Assembly (NCBI RefSeq): GCF_000308715.1
Contig: NZ_BAGH01000300.1
Span: forward strand, 46,609 to 110,608
DNA from: Nocardia tenerifensis NBRC 101015
GTDB lineage: Bacteria > Actinomycetota > Actinomycetes > Mycobacteriales > Mycobacteriaceae
Direction of reading: 5' to 3'
Length of the DNA stretch: 64,000 nt
The notes under the pieces are model-generated. The model was not told the DNA's origin, ran no database searches, and saw only the letters and a list, made by a program, of their open reading frames with translations. This document shows positions 9,387 through 23,043 of the stretch, one piece after another; the first letter of the stretch is position 1, and each line of letters opens with the position of its first letter. Position numbers and translations under genes: made by a program.

Positions 9387-12300
9387 ATGCAACAGCCTCC
9401 CCTCTCCCCCTTCGAGCCCGGCACGGCTCTGCCCGACGGCGCCTTCGCGCTCTCGGCGGCGCAGCGCGGCATCTGGTTCGCCCAGCACATCGCCGGCGAC
9501 ACTCCGATATCGATCGCCCAGTACGTCGAGTTGCAGGGGCCGATCGACCTCGACCTGCTCGCCGCCGCCGCCCGTCAGGCGGGCCGGGAGTTCGGCACCG
9601 GATACCTACGGCTGCTCGAGGTCGACGGCCATCCGTATCAATTCGTGGACACCACCCTCGACGACAACCTGGGCACGCTGGACCTGCGCGACGAACGCGA
9701 TCCCGAGGCCGCCGCGCACGCGTGGATGCGGGCCGAGTACGAGGCGCCGCTGGACCTGACCGGGGATCGGCTGGTGCGCGTCGCGATGCTGCGGCTGGCC
9801 GAGGACCGCTGGTTCTGGTACTCGCGGATCCATCACCTCGTGCTGGACGGCATGGGCGCGCTGACCATGGTGCAGCGCACGGGCGAGCTGTACAACGCGG
9901 CGGTCGAGGGCAAGGAGCCGCCCGCCGCGAAGGCCGAGGACCTGCGCAGGATCGTCGAGGCCGATTCGGCGTACCGCGACTCGGAGCGTTTCGGCTCGGA
10001 TCGGGAGTACTGGCGCGAGCATCTCGCGGGGATGGCCGACCCGGTGAGCCTGGCCGGCCGGACCGCCGAGGTGGACGCGCACCCGAGCCGGGTCTCCGGC
10101 GCGCTGCCGCGCGAGACCGCGGCGCTGCTGGACGCCGTCGCGGACGCGGCCGGGTCCGGCGTCGCGCCGACCGTGGTCGCGGCCTTCGGCGCGTACCTCG
10201 CCGCCATGACCGGCGCGTCGGAAGTCGTGCTGAGCCTTCCTGTTTCGGCGCGGACCACGGCGGTGCTGCGCCGCTCCGGCGGGATGATCGCCAATGTCGT
10301 TCCGCTTCGCCTGCGACTGACCCCGGCCACGACGGTCGGCGAGGTGATCCGGGCCGCGCAGGGCGAGTTGACCGGCGCGCTGCGGCGGCAGCGTTACCGG
10401 CAGGAGGACATCGTCCGCGATCTCGGCTGGTCGATGGACGAGGCCGCGTCGTTCGGGCCGTCGGTGAACTTGATGATGGTGGACACCAGGATTCAACTCG
10501 GCGCGGTCACCGGCCGGCTGCATGTGCTCACGTCCGGGTTGATCGATGACCTGTTCGTCAATGTGTACCCCGGTGTCGGCGGCGAGAGCACCCACATCGA
10601 TTTCCAGGGCAACGGAAACCTCTACAGCGACGCCGAATTGGCGGCGCAGCATCGTCGGTTCCTGGCGTTTCTGCACGCGTTCCTCACGGCGGGGACCGAG
10701 GCGGCTCTCTCCACCGTGCCGGTCGTGTCCGATGAAGAGCAGGCGGAACTGGTGCCTGCCCGCGGCCCCGAGGGCGGCGCGCCCCGCACACTGCCCGAGA
10801 TCCTCTCGGCCGGTGCGACTTTCGATCCCGACTCGGTGGCGATCCGCGCCGGGACGGCGGTACTCACCTACCGACGAGTCGACGAACACACCAACCGGCT
10901 GGCCAGGCTGCTCATCGCGGCAGGGGCCGGACCTGAACGCGCCGTGGCCATTTCGATCCCGCGCTCGGCGGAGTCGGTGCTGGCGATGATCGCGGTGGCC
11001 AAGACCGGCGCGGCGTTCGTGCCGATCGATCCGACCTACCCGGCCGACCGGATCGAGCACATGGTCGGCGACAGCGGCGTCGTCGCGGGTATGACGGTCG
11101 CGGCCGCGCGGAAGTCGTTGCCCGACAGCGTCGATTGGCTGGTACTCGACGACGAAGCGACCGTACGCGCGGTGCGCGAACAGGACGCGGCACGTATCAC
11201 CGACGCCCAGCGGCTCGCCGCCATGCACCTCGACCAGGTCGCGTACGTCATCTACACCTCCGGATCGACCGGCTTGCCCAAGGGCGTGCTGGTTTCTCAT
11301 CGTGGACTGGCGAATCTGGCCGTCGGCTCGGCCGCCGGATTCGGCGTCACCCCCGATGCCGTGGTGGCGCACGCCGTTTCGCCGAGCTTCGACATCTCGG
11401 TCGAGGAGATTGTGGTGACCCTCGCCACCGGTGCCACGCTCGCCGTCGTGCCGCCCGCCGCCTACGCCGGCGAGGAGTTGGCCGCGGTGCTGCGCGCCCA
11501 CCGCGTCACGCACCTGAATGTCACGCCGGCGGTTGTCGGCTCGCTGGATCCCGCGACGCTGCCCGACCTGCGCACGATCATCGTCGGCGGCGACGCGTGC
11601 CCGCCCGGACTGGCGGCCGAGTGGCCGGGGCGCACAGTGTTGAACGGGTACGGGCCCACCGAGACCACGGTGACCGTGACATTGAGCGAGGCGCTGGCGC
11701 CCGACGCGCCGGTCACCATCGGCGGCCTCGTGCGCGGCGTCTCCGCGGTCGTGCTCGACCCCTGGTTGCGTCCCGTTCCCCCGGGCACCGTCGGCGAGCT
11801 GTATCTCGCCGGGGTCGGGCTCGCGCGCGGCTATCACCGGCGCAACGGGCTCACGGCGGAACGTTTCGTTGCCAACCCATACGCGAGCGGCACTCGGATG
11901 TATCGCACCGGTGATCTGGTGCGCTGGATCCGCTCCGGCGACCGTTGGGAGCTGGAGTACCAGGGCCGCAGCGACTTCCAGGTGAAGGTCCGAGGCTTCC
12001 GCATCGAGCTCGGCGAGATCGACGCGGCGCTGGGACGACATCCGGATATCGACTTCGCCATCACCCTCGGCGTGGAGACCGGTGCGGGCGCGACCGCACT
12101 GGTGTCGTACGTGGTGCCGAAACCCGGCGCCGAAGTGCACCCCGAGGCGCTGAAAGCCGCTGCCGGGGAGTCTCTTCCGGCCTACATGGTGCCCGCCGTG
12201 GTGACCGTGCTCGACAGTGTTCCGCTCACCCCGCTCGGCAAGGTCGACCGGAAAGCCCTGCCCGCACCGGATTTCAGTGCCCGGACGGTCGTCGGTCGCG

Positions 12301-15300
12301 CGCCGTCCACCCCACGCGAGGAGGCGCTCGCCGCGCTGTTCGCCGAGGTGCTCGGGCTGGAGACGGTCGGGGTGGACGAGAGCTTCTTCGCGCTCGGCGG
12401 CGACAGCATCGTGTCCATTCAGCTGGTGTCGCGGGCGAAAGCCGCCGGCCTCGGGTTCAGCGCGCGAGATGTGTTCGAGCGCAAGACCGTTGCCGCCCTG
12501 GCCGCCGTCGCCACCGAGGTGCGGGCGCAGGTGGTGCACGAACTGCCCGGCGGTGGGGTCGGCGCGGTCGCGCTCACGCCGATCGTGCACGCCATGCTGG
12601 AGCAGGGCGACGCCTGGGCACGGTTCAGCCAGGCGGTGCTGATCGGGCTGCCTGCCGGGTTCGGACGCGGGCGGCTCGTCGCGGCCGTGCAGGCGCTGCT
12701 CGACCACCATGATCTGCTGCGTTCCCGATTGCGGCGGGAGGCAGGCGGCTGGGCGTGGACGGTGGCCGAGCGGGGCGCCGTCGACGCCGAATCACTGATC
12801 GAGATGGTGGCCGACGGCGCTGCCGCGCGGGAACGCGAACTACAGCGCGCCGCGGACCTGCTCGACCCGGCCGTCGGGGTCGTCGCGCGCTTCGTGCTCA
12901 TCGAGGAGCCCGGACCCGTGCTCTGGCTCGTCCTGCACCACCTGGTGACCGACGGTGTCTCCTGGCGCATCCTGCTGCCGGACCTGGCCACCGCCGCCAT
13001 GGGCGGTGTTCTCGCGCCGGTCGGCACCTCGTTCCGGCGCTGGGCGCACGGGCAGGCCGAGCAGGCCCGCGAGCGCGCCGGCGAGCTGCCGATCTGGCGG
13101 GACATCCTGGCCACGCCCGATCCGCCGCTCGGCAGCGACCGCCTCGATCCGGCCGTCGATGTCGTCGCGTCCATGGCCTGTCACCGATCCGTCGTTCCCC
13201 CGGCGGTGGCGGAGATCGTGTTGGGCACCGCGCCCGACCGATTTCATTGCGGCGCAGACGATGTGCTGCTCGCCGCGCTCGCCATGGCGGTCGGCCGGTG
13301 GCGCGGGCGCACCGCGACCCTGTTCACCCTCGAGGGGCACGGGCGCGCGGAGGAGATCCTGCCCGGCGCGGACGTCGCGCGCACGGTGGGCTGGTTCACC
13401 AGCGTGTATCCGGTCGCTGTCGACCTGGCGGGCCTCGATCTCGCCGAGGCGTTCGCCGCGGGTCCGGCGGCGGGAGCCGCCATCAAGGCCATCAAGGAAC
13501 AGCTGCGGAGGGTGCCGGACAAAGGCATCGGGTTCGGCATGCTGCGCTATCTCGACGCCGAATGCGCTGCGGCGCTGGCGGATAGCCCGACCCCGCAGAT
13601 CAGCTTCAACTATCTGGGCCGCGCGACCACCGGCACCGAGGCGGAACCCTGGCTGCCGCGACACTTCGCGGCCACGCAGGACGATCGCGCGCCGCTGGCC
13701 GCCGTCGTCGACCTGAACGCCGTCCGCACCGACGCGGGCCTGGAGGTCACCTGGGCCTACGCGTCACGGTTGCTCGACGCGGACGACGTCGCTCGGCTCG
13801 CCGAGCTCTGGACCGAGGCCTTGCGCGCGCTCGCCGAGCACGCCGAGTCCGCGGGCGCGGGCGGCCGCACACCGTCCGACTTCGATCTCGTCACTGTGAC
13901 GCAGCGCCAGATCGACGCCTGGGAGCGCGACTATCCGAATCTCGCTGACGTATGGCCACTTTCGCCACTCCAGTACGGTCTGCTGTTCCACGCGCTGTAC
14001 GACTCGGACACCGCCGACGGCTACACCGTCCAGTCCCTGCTCACCCTGGCCGGCACCGTCGACGCGGACCGGCTGCGCGCGGCCGCACAGGCTTTGGTGG
14101 CCCGGCACGAGAACTTGCGCGTCGCGTACGTGGAGACCGACGACGGTCCGCGGCAGTTGGTCCTCACCGATGCCGAAATGCCCTGGCATTACGTCGATCT
14201 CAGCAATATCGAGGACGCCGATGTCCGGCGACGGGAACTAGACCGGGTGATCGCGCTCGACGCCCGGACCCGCTTCGAGCTGGACCGCCCGCCGCTGGTG
14301 CGCTGCACCCTCATCCGGACCGCCGCCGACGCGTACCGGTTCGTGCTCACCAATCACCATCTGGTGCTGGACGGCTGGTCGACGCCGCTGCTGGTGCGCG
14401 AACTGCTCGCGCTCTACGTCACCTCGGGCGACGCGTCCGCGCTGCCGCCCGCGCGTTCCTATCGCGAGTTCCTGTCGTGGTTGGCCGAGCGCGACGACGC
14501 CGAATCCGTTGCCGCATGGGCACAGTCACTCGCGGGCATCGATACGCCGACCCGCGCCGTTGCGACGCTGGCCGGCATCGAGTCGACCGAGACCGGGATG
14601 CTGTCCACCGACCTCTCCGCCGACACCGTCGCCTGCCTCGAGGCGACGGCCCGAGAATCCGGCGCGACCGTCAACACTCTCGTGCAAGCCGGCTGGGCGA
14701 TGCTGCTCGCCATGCTGACCGGGCGCACCGACGTGGTGTTCGGCGGCACGGTCTCCGGCCGGCCGCCGGAGCTGGCCGGCGTCGAGGAGATGGTCGGCCT
14801 GTTCATCAACACCCTGCCCGTGCGGGTGCGGCTCGACCCGGCGGAGAAGGTGGTCGACCTGCTCGCCCGCCTGCAGGCGGAGCAGGCGCGGCTGATGGAC
14901 CACCAGCACGTGGGGCTCGCGGCGATCCACCAGGCCGTCGGGCTGGCCGAATTGTTCGACACCCTCACCGTTTTCGAGTCCTACCCGATCGAGCGGGAAG
15001 CCCTCTCGCAGGCGCTGGACATCGCGGGCATGCGGGTGCTCGACGTCGAAGGCACCGACGCGACGCCGTACCCGTTGAACCTCATGGTGATTCCGCTGCA
15101 CGGCCCGGACGGACGCGACACCCTGCGCGTCAGCCTGAAATTCATGGCCGATCAGCTCGATCCGGCGGCGGCGCGACCGCTGCTCGACCGGTTCGTCCGG
15201 CTGCTCCGGCAACTGGCCGACAATCCGCGCGCCCTCGTCTCGCAGGTGCAGTACTGCGACGACGCGGAACGTGCCGCGCTGCTTCCTGTTCGCGGGCCGG

Positions 15301-18300
15301 AGTCGCTGCCCGTGCGCACGCTGCCGGAGATCCTGGCCGCGGGCGCGGCGATCGACGGCGACGCCATCGCGGTCAGCGCGGGCGAGCTCACCATGTCCTA
15401 CGGCGAGCTCGACGCCTGGTCGAATCGCTTCGCGCGGCTGCTGCTGAGCCGGGGCGTCGGGCGCGAGGTGTTCGTCGTGCTCGCCCTGACCCGATCGCTG
15501 GAGTCGGTGGTCGCGGTGTGGGCGCTGGCCAAATCCGGCGCGGCGTTCGCGCCGCTCGACCCGAACTACCCCGTCGAGCGGATCGAGCACATGCTCACCG
15601 ACTCCAGGGCGCCCATCGGCGTGACGGTCACCGCGACCGGCGAGACGCTGCCGGGCAGCATCGACTGGCTGCTGCTCGACGATCTCAACACCATCCGCCG
15701 CGTCATGACGGTCTCCGACGCGCCCATCACCGACGAGGAGCGCGGCGGTCCGATCGATGTCGACCAGACGGCGTATCTCATCTACACCTCGGGCTCCACC
15801 GGCAAGCCCAAGGCCGTGCTGCTCAGCCATCGCGGAGTCGCGAATCTGGTCTCGACACAACGCGACTCGCTCGACCTCGATCCGACGGCGAGCGCGTTGC
15901 AGGTCGCCTCGCCCAGCTTCGACGCCTCGGTCTTCGAGCTGCTCACCGCGCACGGCGTGGGCGGCCGGCTGGTGGTCTCCCCGCCGGACGTCTACGGCGG
16001 CGCGGAGCTGGAGCGGCTGCTACGCGCCGAACGGGTGACCCACGCGGTGATCACGCCGTCCGCGCTGGCCACCATGGACCCGGCGGGCCTCGGCCACCTG
16101 CGGGTGCTGTCGGTGGCCGGCGAGGCCGCGACGCCGGAGCTGATCGAGCGCTGGTCGGCCGGCCGTCGCATGGTGAACCTCTACGGCCCGACGGAGTTCA
16201 GCATTTGGGCCACGGGGCCGGCGGAACTCGTTGCGGGCGAGGCGATCACCATCGGCGGGCCGATTCGCGGCGCGGCGACCATGGTGCTCGACACCTGGCT
16301 GCGCCCGGTGCCCGTCGGCGTCGCGGGTGAGCTGTACCTGGCGGGGCCCGCGCTGGCCCGCGGCTACTTCAACCGCTTCGCCATGACCGCCAGCCGATTC
16401 GTCGCCGACCCGTTCGGCGAGCCGGGCGAACGCATGTACCGAACCGGCGACATGGTGCGCTGGGTCGCGGGCGGCGACGGCTACGAACTGGAGTACCTGG
16501 GCCGCAGCGATTTCCAGGTCAAGATTCGCGGCCTGCGGATCGAGCTCGGCGAGATCGACGCGGTCCTCTCGCGCGACGAGCAGGTCGAGTACGCGGTCAC
16601 CATCGGCCGCGCCGGGCCTGCCGGTGCGACGGTGCTGGTGTCGTATGTGCTGCCCGCCGAGGGCGTCGAACTGGACACCGAGCGGCTCAGGGAGCGGATC
16701 GCCGCCGAGCTGCCGGGGTACATGGTGCCCGGCTATCTCGTTGTGCTCGAGACGGTTCCGCTGACGCCGGTCGGCAAGCTGGACCGCGCGGCCCTTCCGG
16801 TGCCGGACTTCTCGGACGACCACCGGCCCTACCTCGCGCCGCGCACGCCGGTGGAGCGGGCGGTGGCCGAGGTGTTCGGCGAGGTGCTCGGGCGGGAGCG
16901 GGTCGGCGTCGATCAGTCCTTCTTCGAGCTCGGCGGTGACTCGCTCAGCGCGACCAAGGTGGTCGCCCGGGTCAACTCCGCCCTCGGTTCGACCATCGCC
17001 CTGCGCGATCTGTTCGACGCGCCCACCGTCGCCCTGCTGTCGGCGCGGATCGTCCCGGCCACCGACGGCAAGCCGGGACGCTTCGCGCTCGCGCCGCGGA
17101 TCCGGCCGGACCGCATTCCGCTCTCCCCCGCGCAGCAGCGGATGTGGGTGATGAACCGGCTCGACCCCGCGTCGCCCGCGTACAACATCGCCGTGGCGTT
17201 GCGGCTGACCGGTGTGCTCGACGTCGACGCGATGCGCGGGGCGCTGGCGGATGTGGTGCGGCGGCACGAGAGTCTGCGCACGATCTACCCGGCCGACGCG
17301 ACGGGTCCGCGTCAGGTGATCATGGATACCGCAGCGGTCGCGCCCGCGCTGTCCGTCGTCGGGACCGAAGACGGGGCGGCGCTGCGTGATCGGATCAATG
17401 CCTTGGCGGGCAAGGGATTCGACATCAGCCAGGAACCGCCGTTACGGGTGGGGTTGTTCCGGGTCGAAGCGGATTCGACTGTGAGAGAGCAGCGTTCAAG
17501 TTCGCTCGGTACCGGACCGGTGTCGTCGGGTGCGCTCGTCGGCGCTCCCGCGGTGGCGTCCGGCGCATCGGCGGGCCGGCCCGCCGTGGCGTCCGGCCGT
17601 TCCGCGAACGCGGTCACCGACGCGCCCGCTGTGCACGTTGTCGTGCTGGTGGTGCACCACATCAGCGCCGATGGCGCATCCATGGCGCCGCTCGCCGCCG
17701 ATCTGGTCGCCGCCTACTCGGAGCGGATCTCCGGCGCGGACACCACGCGGGTACCACTGGCCGTGCAGTACGCCGACTTCGCGCTGTGGCATCGGGAGGT
17801 GCTCGGCGACGAATCCGACCCGGAATCGTTGGCCGCGCGCCAGATTCGATACTGGACCGGCACGCTCGCGGGCGCGCCGGACGTGCTGGAGTTGCCCGCA
17901 GACCGACCCCGGCCCGCCGTGCAGTCGATGCGCAGCGCCGACGTCGAGTTCACCATCGATGCCGAACTGCACCGCGCCCTGGTCGAATTCGCGTCGAAGC
18001 ATGCCGCGAGCCCGTTCATGGTCGTGCACGCGGCGCTCGCCGTGCTGCTCGCCCGGCTCGGCGGCACCGACGACGTGGTCGTCGGGACGCCGGTGGCCGG
18101 GCGCGGCGAGGAGGCGCTCGACGACCTCGTCGGCATGTTCGTCAACACGCTCGTGCTGCGGACGCCGGTCGATCCGGCGGCGGGATTCGCCGACTTCCTC
18201 GACACCGTTCGATCGGCCGATCTCGACGCCTTCGCCAACTCCGACGTGGCGTTCGAACGGCTGGTGCAGGCGTTGAATCCGACCCGATCGACGGCGCATC

Positions 18301-21242
18301 ACCCGTTGTTCCAGGTGTCGCTGTCGCTCCAGAACTTCCTAGAACCGGTCCTCGAGCTGCCGGGCTTGCGGTTCGAGCTGGAGGATTTCGACCGGCGCGC
18401 TTCGCAATTCGACCTGACCCTGGACCTGCGCGAGCGTTTCGACGCGGCCGGGCCCGCCGGGTTGTCCGGTGTGCTGACCTACGCGACCGATCTGTTCGAC
18501 GAGGCGACGGTGACCTCGTTCGCCGCGCGCTGGCGGCGCGTGCTCGCGGCCGTCCTGGCCGCACCCGACACTCGGCTGGCCGACATCGACCTCCTCGACG
18601 ACCACGAGCGCGCGACGCTGCTGCCCGTGCGTGGCCTCGAAACCGTCGGCGCCACAACGCTGTCCGACCTGCTCGCCGCGACCGTGGCCCGGCATCCGGA
18701 TCGCCCCGCCGTGGTCGCCGCCGGGGACACGACGACCTACCGCGAACTCGACGCCCACGCCAATCGCCTGGCCCGGCTGCTGCTCGAGGCGGGCGCGGGC
18801 GCGGAAACCGTGGTGGCCCTCGGTCTTCCACGCTCCGCCGACCTACTGACCGGCGTGTGGGCCGCGGCGAAGATCGGCGCGGCCTTCTTGCCCGTCGACC
18901 CCAAACATCCGATCGAGCGGATCGATCACATGCTCACCGACTCCGATGCCCGGGTAGGGCTGACCATCGGCGCCTACCGATCGATGCTGCCCGACAGCAC
19001 GCGATGGCTCGTCATCGACGACCCGTACTTCGTGCAGCGCTGGTCCGCCGCGAGCGCACGCCCGCTGCGGGACCGCGAGTTGCCGAGGCCGATCCGGCTG
19101 GACAATCCGGCCTGGCTGATCTACACCTCCGGGTCCACCGGCACACCCAAGGGCGTCTCGGTCACCCACCGCGGCGTCGCGGACTTCGTTGCCGCGCAAG
19201 GCGACCTGCTCGACCTAGACGCGGAGTCCCGGGTATTGCACGTCGCCTCACCGAGTTTCGACGCGTCGATCCTCGAGGCGCTGATGGCGTTCGGGTTCGG
19301 CGGTGCGTCGGTCGTCGCGCCGCCGACGGTGTTCGGCGGCGGTGAGCTGGCCGAGCTCATCCATGCCGAGCGCGTCACCCATGTGATGATCACGCCGTCC
19401 GCGCTCGCCACCCTCGATCCGGCGTCCGTGCCGGGCGTGCGGGTGCTCGCGGTGGGCGGGGAGGCGGTCGGCGCCGAGCTGGTCGAGCGCTGGTGTGCGG
19501 GACGCGACCTGCGCATGGTGAATCTCTACGGGCCGACCGAGTTCACCGTGGTGGCAACGGGTTCCGTGGTGCGTTCCGGCGCGCCGGTCACCCTCGGCCC
19601 GCCCATTCGCGGCGCGGCCGCGATGGTGCTCGATGATCGGCTGCATCCCGTACCGGTCGGGGTGCCCGGTGAGCTCTTCCTGGCCGGGCACGCGCTGGCG
19701 CGCGGCTACCACGCCAGACCGGGCTTGACCGCCGGGCGCTTCGTCGCGAATCCCTATGGCGCATCGGGGGAACGAATGTATCGCACCGGCGACCTCGTGC
19801 GGTGGACGCACGGCGGCGCGGGCGGGCTGACGCTGGAGTACCTGGGACGCACCGACTTCCAAGTCAAGGTACGCGGCCAGCGCATAGAACTCGGCGAGAT
19901 CGACGCGGTACTCGGCCGAATGGACGGCGTCGAGTTCGCGCTGACGCTCGGCGTCACGGGGCCCGCCGGATCGACGGCACTGGCGGCCTATCTGGTGCGT
20001 GAACCGGAGGTCGAGGTGGACGTAGCGCGGGTGCGCGAGATCGCGGCGGACACGTTGCCCGCGTACATGGTTCCGTCCGCCTTCGTCGTGCTCGACGAGA
20101 TCCCGCTCACCGCGGTCGGCAAGCTCGATCGAAAGGCTTTGCCCGCACCGCACTTCGGTGCCGAGGACGCCGAATACCGTGCGCCGCGCACCTCGACCGA
20201 GCAGACCCTGGCGAGCCTCGTGGCCGAGCTGCTCGGTCTCGACAAGGTCGGCGTCGACTCCTCCTTCTTCGAGCTCGGCGGCGACAGCATCCTCGCCATC
20301 CAGCTGGTATCCCTGGCGAAACAGCGCGGCATCGCCTGCACACCGCTACAGGTGTTCGAACATCGCACCGTGGCCGCGCTGGCCGCGGCCGTGGATGCCG
20401 CCGCCGGCGTCGCGGCCGAGGAGGTGGCCGCTGGACCGGCTCTGTCCCCGGACGTCACACTGGGACTGGACGTGGTGCTGCCCATCCGGCGGGACGGCAC
20501 GGAGCCCGCACTGTTCTGCATCCATCCGTCCTCCGGAATCTCGTGGAGTTACCTGGGTTTCGCGCAACTGCTGCGCCCGGGTCGGCCGATCTTCGCCATG
20601 CAGGCGCCGGATCTCAGCGGCCGCGAGCCGACCCTGCGGTCCATCGAGGAGTTCGCCGACCGGTACGTGCGCGAGATCCGCGCGATCCAGCCGACGGGTC
20701 CGTACCACCTGCTCGGCTGGTCCTTCGGCGGGCTCATCGCCCACGCGGTCGCGGCCCGGCTGCAAACGGACGGGCACCCGGTCGGCCTTGTCGCGCTGCT
20801 CGACTCCGACACCGCCGACGTCGACGGCGCCGAGGTCGAGCAGCTCACGGCGGGCGCCTTCGTCAACAGCTTCGGCGCCGTCTTCGGGATCCACGACGTG
20901 CCCGCCGAGGCCACGGCGAGCGAGGCGGCCGCGCTCATCCGCGATCGGCTCGGCGGCCTGTCGATCGTCGACGCGGCCATGATCGAGCGGCTGACCGCCT
21001 CGTACAACGCGGCTGCGCGGGCCCGCGTGGGGTATCGGCGACCGGTATTCGACGGTGACCTGCTGTATTTCAGCGCCACCGTGGACAGCTCCGACATCGT
21101 CGGACCGGACGGCTGGCGGCCCTACGCGACCGGCGCAGTCGTCGACTACGACATCGAGGTCACGCATAACGAGCTGACCGCGCCGCACGTGCTGCCGATC
21201 ATCGCGCGCGTGCTGGACGAACATCTGAAGGGACAGGCATGA
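9387..21242 (+). CDS. trimodular non-ribosomal peptide synthetase C-A-T-E-C-A-T-C-A-T-TE
   Basis: The 3951-residue enzyme has these domains, by residue: C1 20-450 (HHLVLDG ~150), A1 480-960 ([11 protein letters not shown] ~622), T1 with GGDS ~1005, E 1060-1490 (HHLVTDG ~1183, [15 protein letters not shown]), C2 1520-1960 (HHLVLDG ~1656), A2 1985-2470, T2 ~2515, C3 2575-3020 (HHISADG ~2756), A3 3100-3585, T3 ~3630, TE 3705-3951 (GWSFGG ~3777). All catalytic motifs look intact. An N-terminal C domain in a first module suggests N-acylation of residue 1, which is then epimerised; the product would be an acyl-tripeptide with D-configured residue 1. Hand-aligned specificity codes (GrsA positions 235-331) are D-I-E-N-I-G-G-V-T, D-A-F-V-S-A-L-I-W and D-A-L-M-A-G-L-V-V. 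The ATG at 9387 has AGGA upstream; the longer TTG frame at 9294 does not. No MbtH-like gene is nearby. Confidence 0.93.
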   Translation: MQQPPLSPFEPGTALPDGAFALSAAQRGIWFAQHIAGDTPISIAQYVELQGPIDLDLLAAAARQAGREFGTGYLRLLEVDGHPYQFVDTTLDDNLGTLDLRDERDPEAAAHAWMRAEYEAPLDLTGDRLVRVAMLRLAEDRWFWYSRIHHLVLDGMGALTMVQRTGELYNAAVEGKEPPAAKAEDLRRIVEADSAYRDSERFGSDREYWREHLAGMADPVSLAGRTAEVDAHPSRVSGALPRETAALLDAVADAAGSGVAPTVVAAFGAYLAAMTGASEVVLSLPVSARTTAVLRRSGGMIANVVPLRLRLTPATTVGEVIRAAQGELTGALRRQRYRQEDIVRDLGWSMDEAASFGPSVNLMMVDTRIQLGAVTGRLHVLTSGLIDDLFVNVYPGVGGESTHIDFQGNGNLYSDAELAAQHRRFLAFLHAFLTAGTEAALSTVPVVSDEEQAELVPARGPEGGAPRTLPEILSAGATFDPDSVAIRAGTAVLTYRRVDEHTNRLARLLIAAGAGPERAVAISIPRSAESVLAMIAVAKTGAAFVPIDPTYPADRIEHMVGDSGVVAGMTVAAARKSLPDSVDWLVLDDEATVRAVREQDAARITDAQRLAAMHLDQVAYVIYTSGSTGLPKGVLVSHRGLANLAVGSAAGFGVTPDAVVAHAVSPSFDISVEEIVVTLATGATLAVVPPAAYAGEELAAVLRAHRVTHLNVTPAVVGSLDPATLPDLRTIIVGGDACPPGLAAEWPGRTVLNGYGPTETTVTVTLSEALAPDAPVTIGGLVRGVSAVVLDPWLRPVPPGTVGELYLAGVGLARGYHRRNGLTAERFVANPYASGTRMYRTGDLVRWIRSGDRWELEYQGRSDFQVKVRGFRIELGEIDAALGRHPDIDFAITLGVETGAGATALVSYVVPKPGAEVHPEALKAAAGESLPAYMVPAVVTVLDSVPLTPLGKVDRKALPAPDFSARTVVGRAPSTPREEALAALFAEVLGLETVGVDESFFALGGDSIVSIQLVSRAKAAGLGFSARDVFERKTVAALAAVATEVRAQVVHELPGGGVGAVALTPIVHAMLEQGDAWARFSQAVLIGLPAGFGRGRLVAAVQALLDHHDLLRSRLRREAGGWAWTVAERGAVDAESLIEMVADGAAARERELQRAADLLDPAVGVVARFVLIEEPGPVLWLVLHHLVTDGVSWRILLPDLATAAMGGVLAPVGTSFRRWAHGQAEQARERAGELPIWRDILATPDPPLGSDRLDPAVDVVASMACHRSVVPPAVAEIVLGTAPDRFHCGADDVLLAALAMAVGRWRGRTATLFTLEGHGRAEEILPGADVARTVGWFTSVYPVAVDLAGLDLAEAFAAGPAAGAAIKAIKEQLRRVPDKGIGFGMLRYLDAECAAALADSPTPQISFNYLGRATTGTEAEPWLPRHFAATQDDRAPLAAVVDLNAVRTDAGLEVTWAYASRLLDADDVARLAELWTEALRALAEHAESAGAGGRTPSDFDLVTVTQRQIDAWERDYPNLADVWPLSPLQYGLLFHALYDSDTADGYTVQSLLTLAGTVDADRLRAAAQALVARHENLRVAYVETDDGPRQLVLTDAEMPWHYVDLSNIEDADVRRRELDRVIALDARTRFELDRPPLVRCTLIRTAADAYRFVLTNHHLVLDGWSTPLLVRELLALYVTSGDASALPPARSYREFLSWLAERDDAESVAAWAQSLAGIDTPTRAVATLAGIESTETGMLSTDLSADTVACLEATARESGATVNTLVQAGWAMLLAMLTGRTDVVFGGTVSGRPPELAGVEEMVGLFINTLPVRVRLDPAEKVVDLLARLQAEQARLMDHQHVGLAAIHQAVGLAELFDTLTVFESYPIEREALSQALDIAGMRVLDVEGTDATPYPLNLMVIPLHGPDGRDTLRVSLKFMADQLDPAAARPLLDRFVRLLRQLADNPRALVSQVQYCDDAERAALLPVRGPESLPVRTLPEILAAGAAIDGDAIAVSAGELTMSYGELDAWSNRFARLLLSRGVGREVFVVLALTRSLESVVAVWALAKSGAAFAPLDPNYPVERIEHMLTDSRAPIGVTVTATGETLPGSIDWLLLDDLNTIRRVMTVSDAPITDEERGGPIDVDQTAYLIYTSGSTGKPKAVLLSHRGVANLVSTQRDSLDLDPTASALQVASPSFDASVFELLTAHGVGGRLVVSPPDVYGGAELERLLRAERVTHAVITPSALATMDPAGLGHLRVLSVAGEAATPELIERWSAGRRMVNLYGPTEFSIWATGPAELVAGEAITIGGPIRGAATMVLDTWLRPVPVGVAGELYLAGPALARGYFNRFAMTASRFVADPFGEPGERMYRTGDMVRWVAGGDGYELEYLGRSDFQVKIRGLRIELGEIDAVLSRDEQVEYAVTIGRAGPAGATVLVSYVLPAEGVELDTERLRERIAAELPGYMVPGYLVVLETVPLTPVGKLDRAALPVPDFSDDHRPYLAPRTPVERAVAEVFGEVLGRERVGVDQSFFELGGDSLSATKVVARVNSALGSTIALRDLFDAPTVALLSARIVPATDGKPGRFALAPRIRPDRIPLSPAQQRMWVMNRLDPASPAYNIAVALRLTGVLDVDAMRGALADVVRRHESLRTIYPADATGPRQVIMDTAAVAPALSVVGTEDGAALRDRINALAGKGFDISQEPPLRVGLFRVEADSTVREQRSSSLGTGPVSSGALVGAPAVASGASAGRPAVASGRSANAVTDAPAVHVVVLVVHHISADGASMAPLAADLVAAYSERISGADTTRVPLAVQYADFALWHREVLGDESDPESLAARQIRYWTGTLAGAPDVLELPADRPRPAVQSMRSADVEFTIDAELHRALVEFASKHAASPFMVVHAALAVLLARLGGTDDVVVGTPVAGRGEEALDDLVGMFVNTLVLRTPVDPAAGFADFLDTVRSADLDAFANSDVAFERLVQALNPTRSTAHHPLFQVSLSLQNFLEPVLELPGLRFELEDFDRRASQFDLTLDLRERFDAAGPAGLSGVLTYATDLFDEATVTSFAARWRRVLAAVLAAPDTRLADIDLLDDHERATLLPVRGLETVGATTLSDLLAATVARHPDRPAVVAAGDTTTYRELDAHANRLARLLLEAGAGAETVVALGLPRSADLLTGVWAAAKIGAAFLPVDPKHPIERIDHMLTDSDARVGLTIGAYRSMLPDSTRWLVIDDPYFVQRWSAASARPLRDRELPRPIRLDNPAWLIYTSGSTGTPKGVSVTHRGVADFVAAQGDLLDLDAESRVLHVASPSFDASILEALMAFGFGGASVVAPPTVFGGGELAELIHAERVTHVMITPSALATLDPASVPGVRVLAVGGEAVGAELVERWCAGRDLRMVNLYGPTEFTVVATGSVVRSGAPVTLGPPIRGAAAMVLDDRLHPVPVGVPGELFLAGHALARGYHARPGLTAGRFVANPYGASGERMYRTGDLVRWTHGGAGGLTLEYLGRTDFQVKVRGQRIELGEIDAVLGRMDGVEFALTLGVTGPAGSTALAAYLVREPEVEVDVARVREIAADTLPAYMVPSAFVVLDEIPLTAVGKLDRKALPAPHFGAEDAEYRAPRTSTEQTLASLVAELLGLDKVGVDSSFFELGGDSILAIQLVSLAKQRGIACTPLQVFEHRTVAALAAAVDAAAGVAAEEVAAGPALSPDVTLGLDVVLPIRRDGTEPALFCIHPSSGISWSYLGFAQLLRPGRPIFAMQAPDLSGREPTLRSIEEFADRYVREIRAIQPTGPYHLLGWSFGGLIAHAVAARLQTDGHPVGLVALLDSDTADVDGAEVEQLTAGAFVNSFGAVFGIHDVPAEATASEAAALIRDRLGGLSIVDAAMIERLTASYNAAARARVGYRRPVFDGDLLYFSATVDSSDIVGPDGWRPYATGAVVDYDIEVTHNELTAPHVLPIIARVLDEHLKGQA
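17475..17627 (+). other. 51-codon low-complexity insertion inside NRPS domain C3
   Basis: Between the strand LFRVEAD and the strand that leads to HHISADG, domain C3 carries about 51 extra residues rich in Ala, Ser, Gly and Val, whereas related C domains have a tight loop there. It is in frame and leaves the catalytic motif intact. Confidence 0.65.
17547..17597 (+). repeat. internal direct repeat in the C3 insertion
   Basis: CCCGCGGTGGCGTCCGGC (17547-17564) recurs at 17580-17597 with one mismatch, a 33-bp period coding for two PAVASG segments 11 residues apart. Tandem duplication is a likely way the insertion grew. Confidence 0.6.
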
Positions 21243-22228
21243 ACTCCGATCAGGGCGTTGTGGTCGAGGGGGTCGAGAAGTCGTTCGGCGCCGTAAAGGC
21301 CTTGCGCGGCGTAAATTTCGCAGCCGCACCGGGCGAGATACTCGGCATCCTCGGGCCCAACGGCGCGGGCAAGACCACCACGGTGAACATTCTGTCGACG
21401 CTCATCGCGCCCGATCGGGGGCGCGCCTTCGTCGCCGGGCACGACGTGGTCGCCGATCCGGCGGCGGTGCGCCGGTCCATCATGCTGACCGGGCAGTACG
21501 CCGCGCTGGACGACATGCTCAGCGGCTACGAGAATCTCGTGATGTTCGGCCGGCTGATGGGGTTGCGCAAGCGCGCCGCCCGGGCCCGGGCGGACGAGCT
21601 GATCGCCGAGTTCGATCTCGTCGGCGCGGCGGGCCGCCGGGTCGGCACCTACTCCGGCGGCATGCGACGGCGCATCGACATCGCCTGTGGTCTCGTCGTC
21701 CGGCCAGACGTCGTGTTCCTCGACGAGCCGACCACCGGGCTGGATCCCCGCAGCAGGCAAGGGGTTTGGGATCTGGTGCGCAGCTTCAAGAAGGCGGGCA
21801 TCACCACCCTGCTCACCACCCAGTATCTGGAAGAGGCCGACGCGCTGAGCGATCGGATCATCGTGATCGATCACGGCGTGGTGATCGCGCAGGGCACCGC
21901 CGACGAACTGAAGTCGCGGACCGGCGGCAGCTACTGCGAGGTGGTGCCGCTGGACCTGAAGGATCTGGACGCCATCGCCGCGGCGCTCGGATCGCTGCTG
22001 CCCGAGGAGAATCGCGCCGCGCTCTCCCCGGACTCCGACCGCGTCACCATCCCGGCGCCGGACGGCGCGAAGACCCTAGCCGAGGCCCTGCGCCGCCTGG
22101 ACGGGGCGGAGGTGGAGCTGGTGGACATCGCGCTGCGCAGGCCGTCGCTCGACGACGTATTCCTGCAGCTGACCGGGCATCTCGCGTCCACGGATGGGAA
22201 AACCGTTGACGCGGAGGGGGTCTCGTGA
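21239..22228 (+). CDS. DrrA-type ABC exporter ATPase
   Basis: The 329-residue ATPase belongs to the daunorubicin-resistance (DrrA/CcmA) class. Walker A is [10 protein letters not shown] (~residue 40), the signature is [10 protein letters not shown], Walker B is [12 protein letters not shown], and the C-terminal ~90 residues form the typical DrrA extension with the [14 protein letters not shown] motif. Its ATG overlaps the NRPS stop (ATGA), which implies translational coupling, so the transporter most likely exports the NRPS product or an intermediate. It is followed by two permease genes with the same 4-bp or 1-bp overlaps. Exporters of this class are known for lipids and glycolipids in mycobacteria as well as for antibiotics. 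Confidence 0.93.
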   Translation: MNSDQGVVVEGVEKSFGAVKALRGVNFAAAPGEILGILGPNGAGKTTTVNILSTLIAPDRGRAFVAGHDVVADPAAVRRSIMLTGQYAALDDMLSGYENLVMFGRLMGLRKRAARARADELIAEFDLVGAAGRRVGTYSGGMRRRIDIACGLVVRPDVVFLDEPTTGLDPRSRQGVWDLVRSFKKAGITTLLTTQYLEEADALSDRIIVIDHGVVIAQGTADELKSRTGGSYCEVVPLDLKDLDAIAAALGSLLPEENRAALSPDSDRVTIPAPDGAKTLAEALRRLDGAEVELVDIALRRPSLDDVFLQLTGHLASTDGKTVDAEGVS

Positions 22229-23043
22229 CCGCGGGGGCGTGGCTGGCGGAGGCCGGAGCGACTCCGGACCGCGCCCGGCAGTGGTGGGTGCTCACCACTC
22301 GATTGATCGTTCCCTCGGTCAAGACCGGTGAGGTACTGACCTCGATCCTGGCGCCCGCGACCTTCACCGCCGGGTTCTACATCCCGCTGAAGACGGTGAT
22401 GACGTTCGCGGGCACCGGTTTCAGCAGCTACGCGCAGTTCATGATGCCGCTGGTCGTGCTGCAGGCCGCCGCGTTCACCGCCATCTCGGCCGCGTTCCGG
22501 TCGGCTACCGACTCGGTGGCCGGGCTCAACCGGCGGTTCGGGTCCATGCCGGTCGGGCGTCTGGTCCCGGCCGCGGCGCGCATGTCCGGCAATGTGTTCC
22601 GGCTGGCGTTGTCGCTGTGCTCGGCCATGGTGTGCGGCTACGTGATCGGGTTCCGGTTTTATCTGGATGCCGCGCACACCGCCGGGTTCCTGCTGTTGTC
22701 GATGCTGATCGGCACCGCGTTGACGCTCGGCGCGGATGTGATCGGCACCGTGTCGCGCAGTCCGGAGGCGGTCACCCAGGCACTTGTGCTGCCGCCCTTG
22801 ATATTCGGCATGCTGTCGGCGGGACTCGCTCCCGCGCGCCAGTTTCCGGGGTGGGTGCAGCCGTTCGTGCGCAATCAGCCGGTGTCGCAGTTCGTGCTCG
22901 CGCTGCGCGCGCTGGCGGGTGACACGCTGGGGAACGCGGGGCAGGTGTCGTGGTCGCTGATGGGGCCGTCGCTGGTCTGGATCGCCGCGATTCTCGCCCT
23001 GTGCATACCGCTGACCGTTCGCTCGAGCTCCGGGAGGGCGTGA
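22225..23043 (+). CDS. DrrB-type ABC exporter permease
   Basis: The 272-residue integral membrane protein has six hydrophobic segments and the ABC-2 fold typical of DrrB/DrrC; the segment PLIFGMLSAGLAPARQFPGW and the following VQPFVRNQPVSQF match the ABC-2 signature region. The start is GTG 22225, overlapping the upstream stop by 4 bp (GTGA). It is paralogous to the next gene: both share the PxxIQP/VQPxVRNQPxS motif. The two probably form a heterodimer with the ATPase. Confidence 0.9.
   Translation: MTAGAWLAEAGATPDRARQWWVLTTRLIVPSVKTGEVLTSILAPATFTAGFYIPLKTVMTFAGTGFSSYAQFMMPLVVLQAAAFTAISAAFRSATDSVAGLNRRFGSMPVGRLVPAAARMSGNVFRLALSLCSAMVCGYVIGFRFYLDAAHTAGFLLLSMLIGTALTLGADVIGTVSRSPEAVTQALVLPPLIFGMLSAGLAPARQFPGWVQPFVRNQPVSQFVLALRALAGDTLGNAGQVSWSLMGPSLVWIAAILALCIPLTVRSSSGRA

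Noticed and set aside
9606..12710. Very long open frame antisense to the first NRPS module
   Set aside because: It mirrors the codon structure of the NRPS; composition is Arg/His/Gly-rich and it spans domain borders without any domain of its own.
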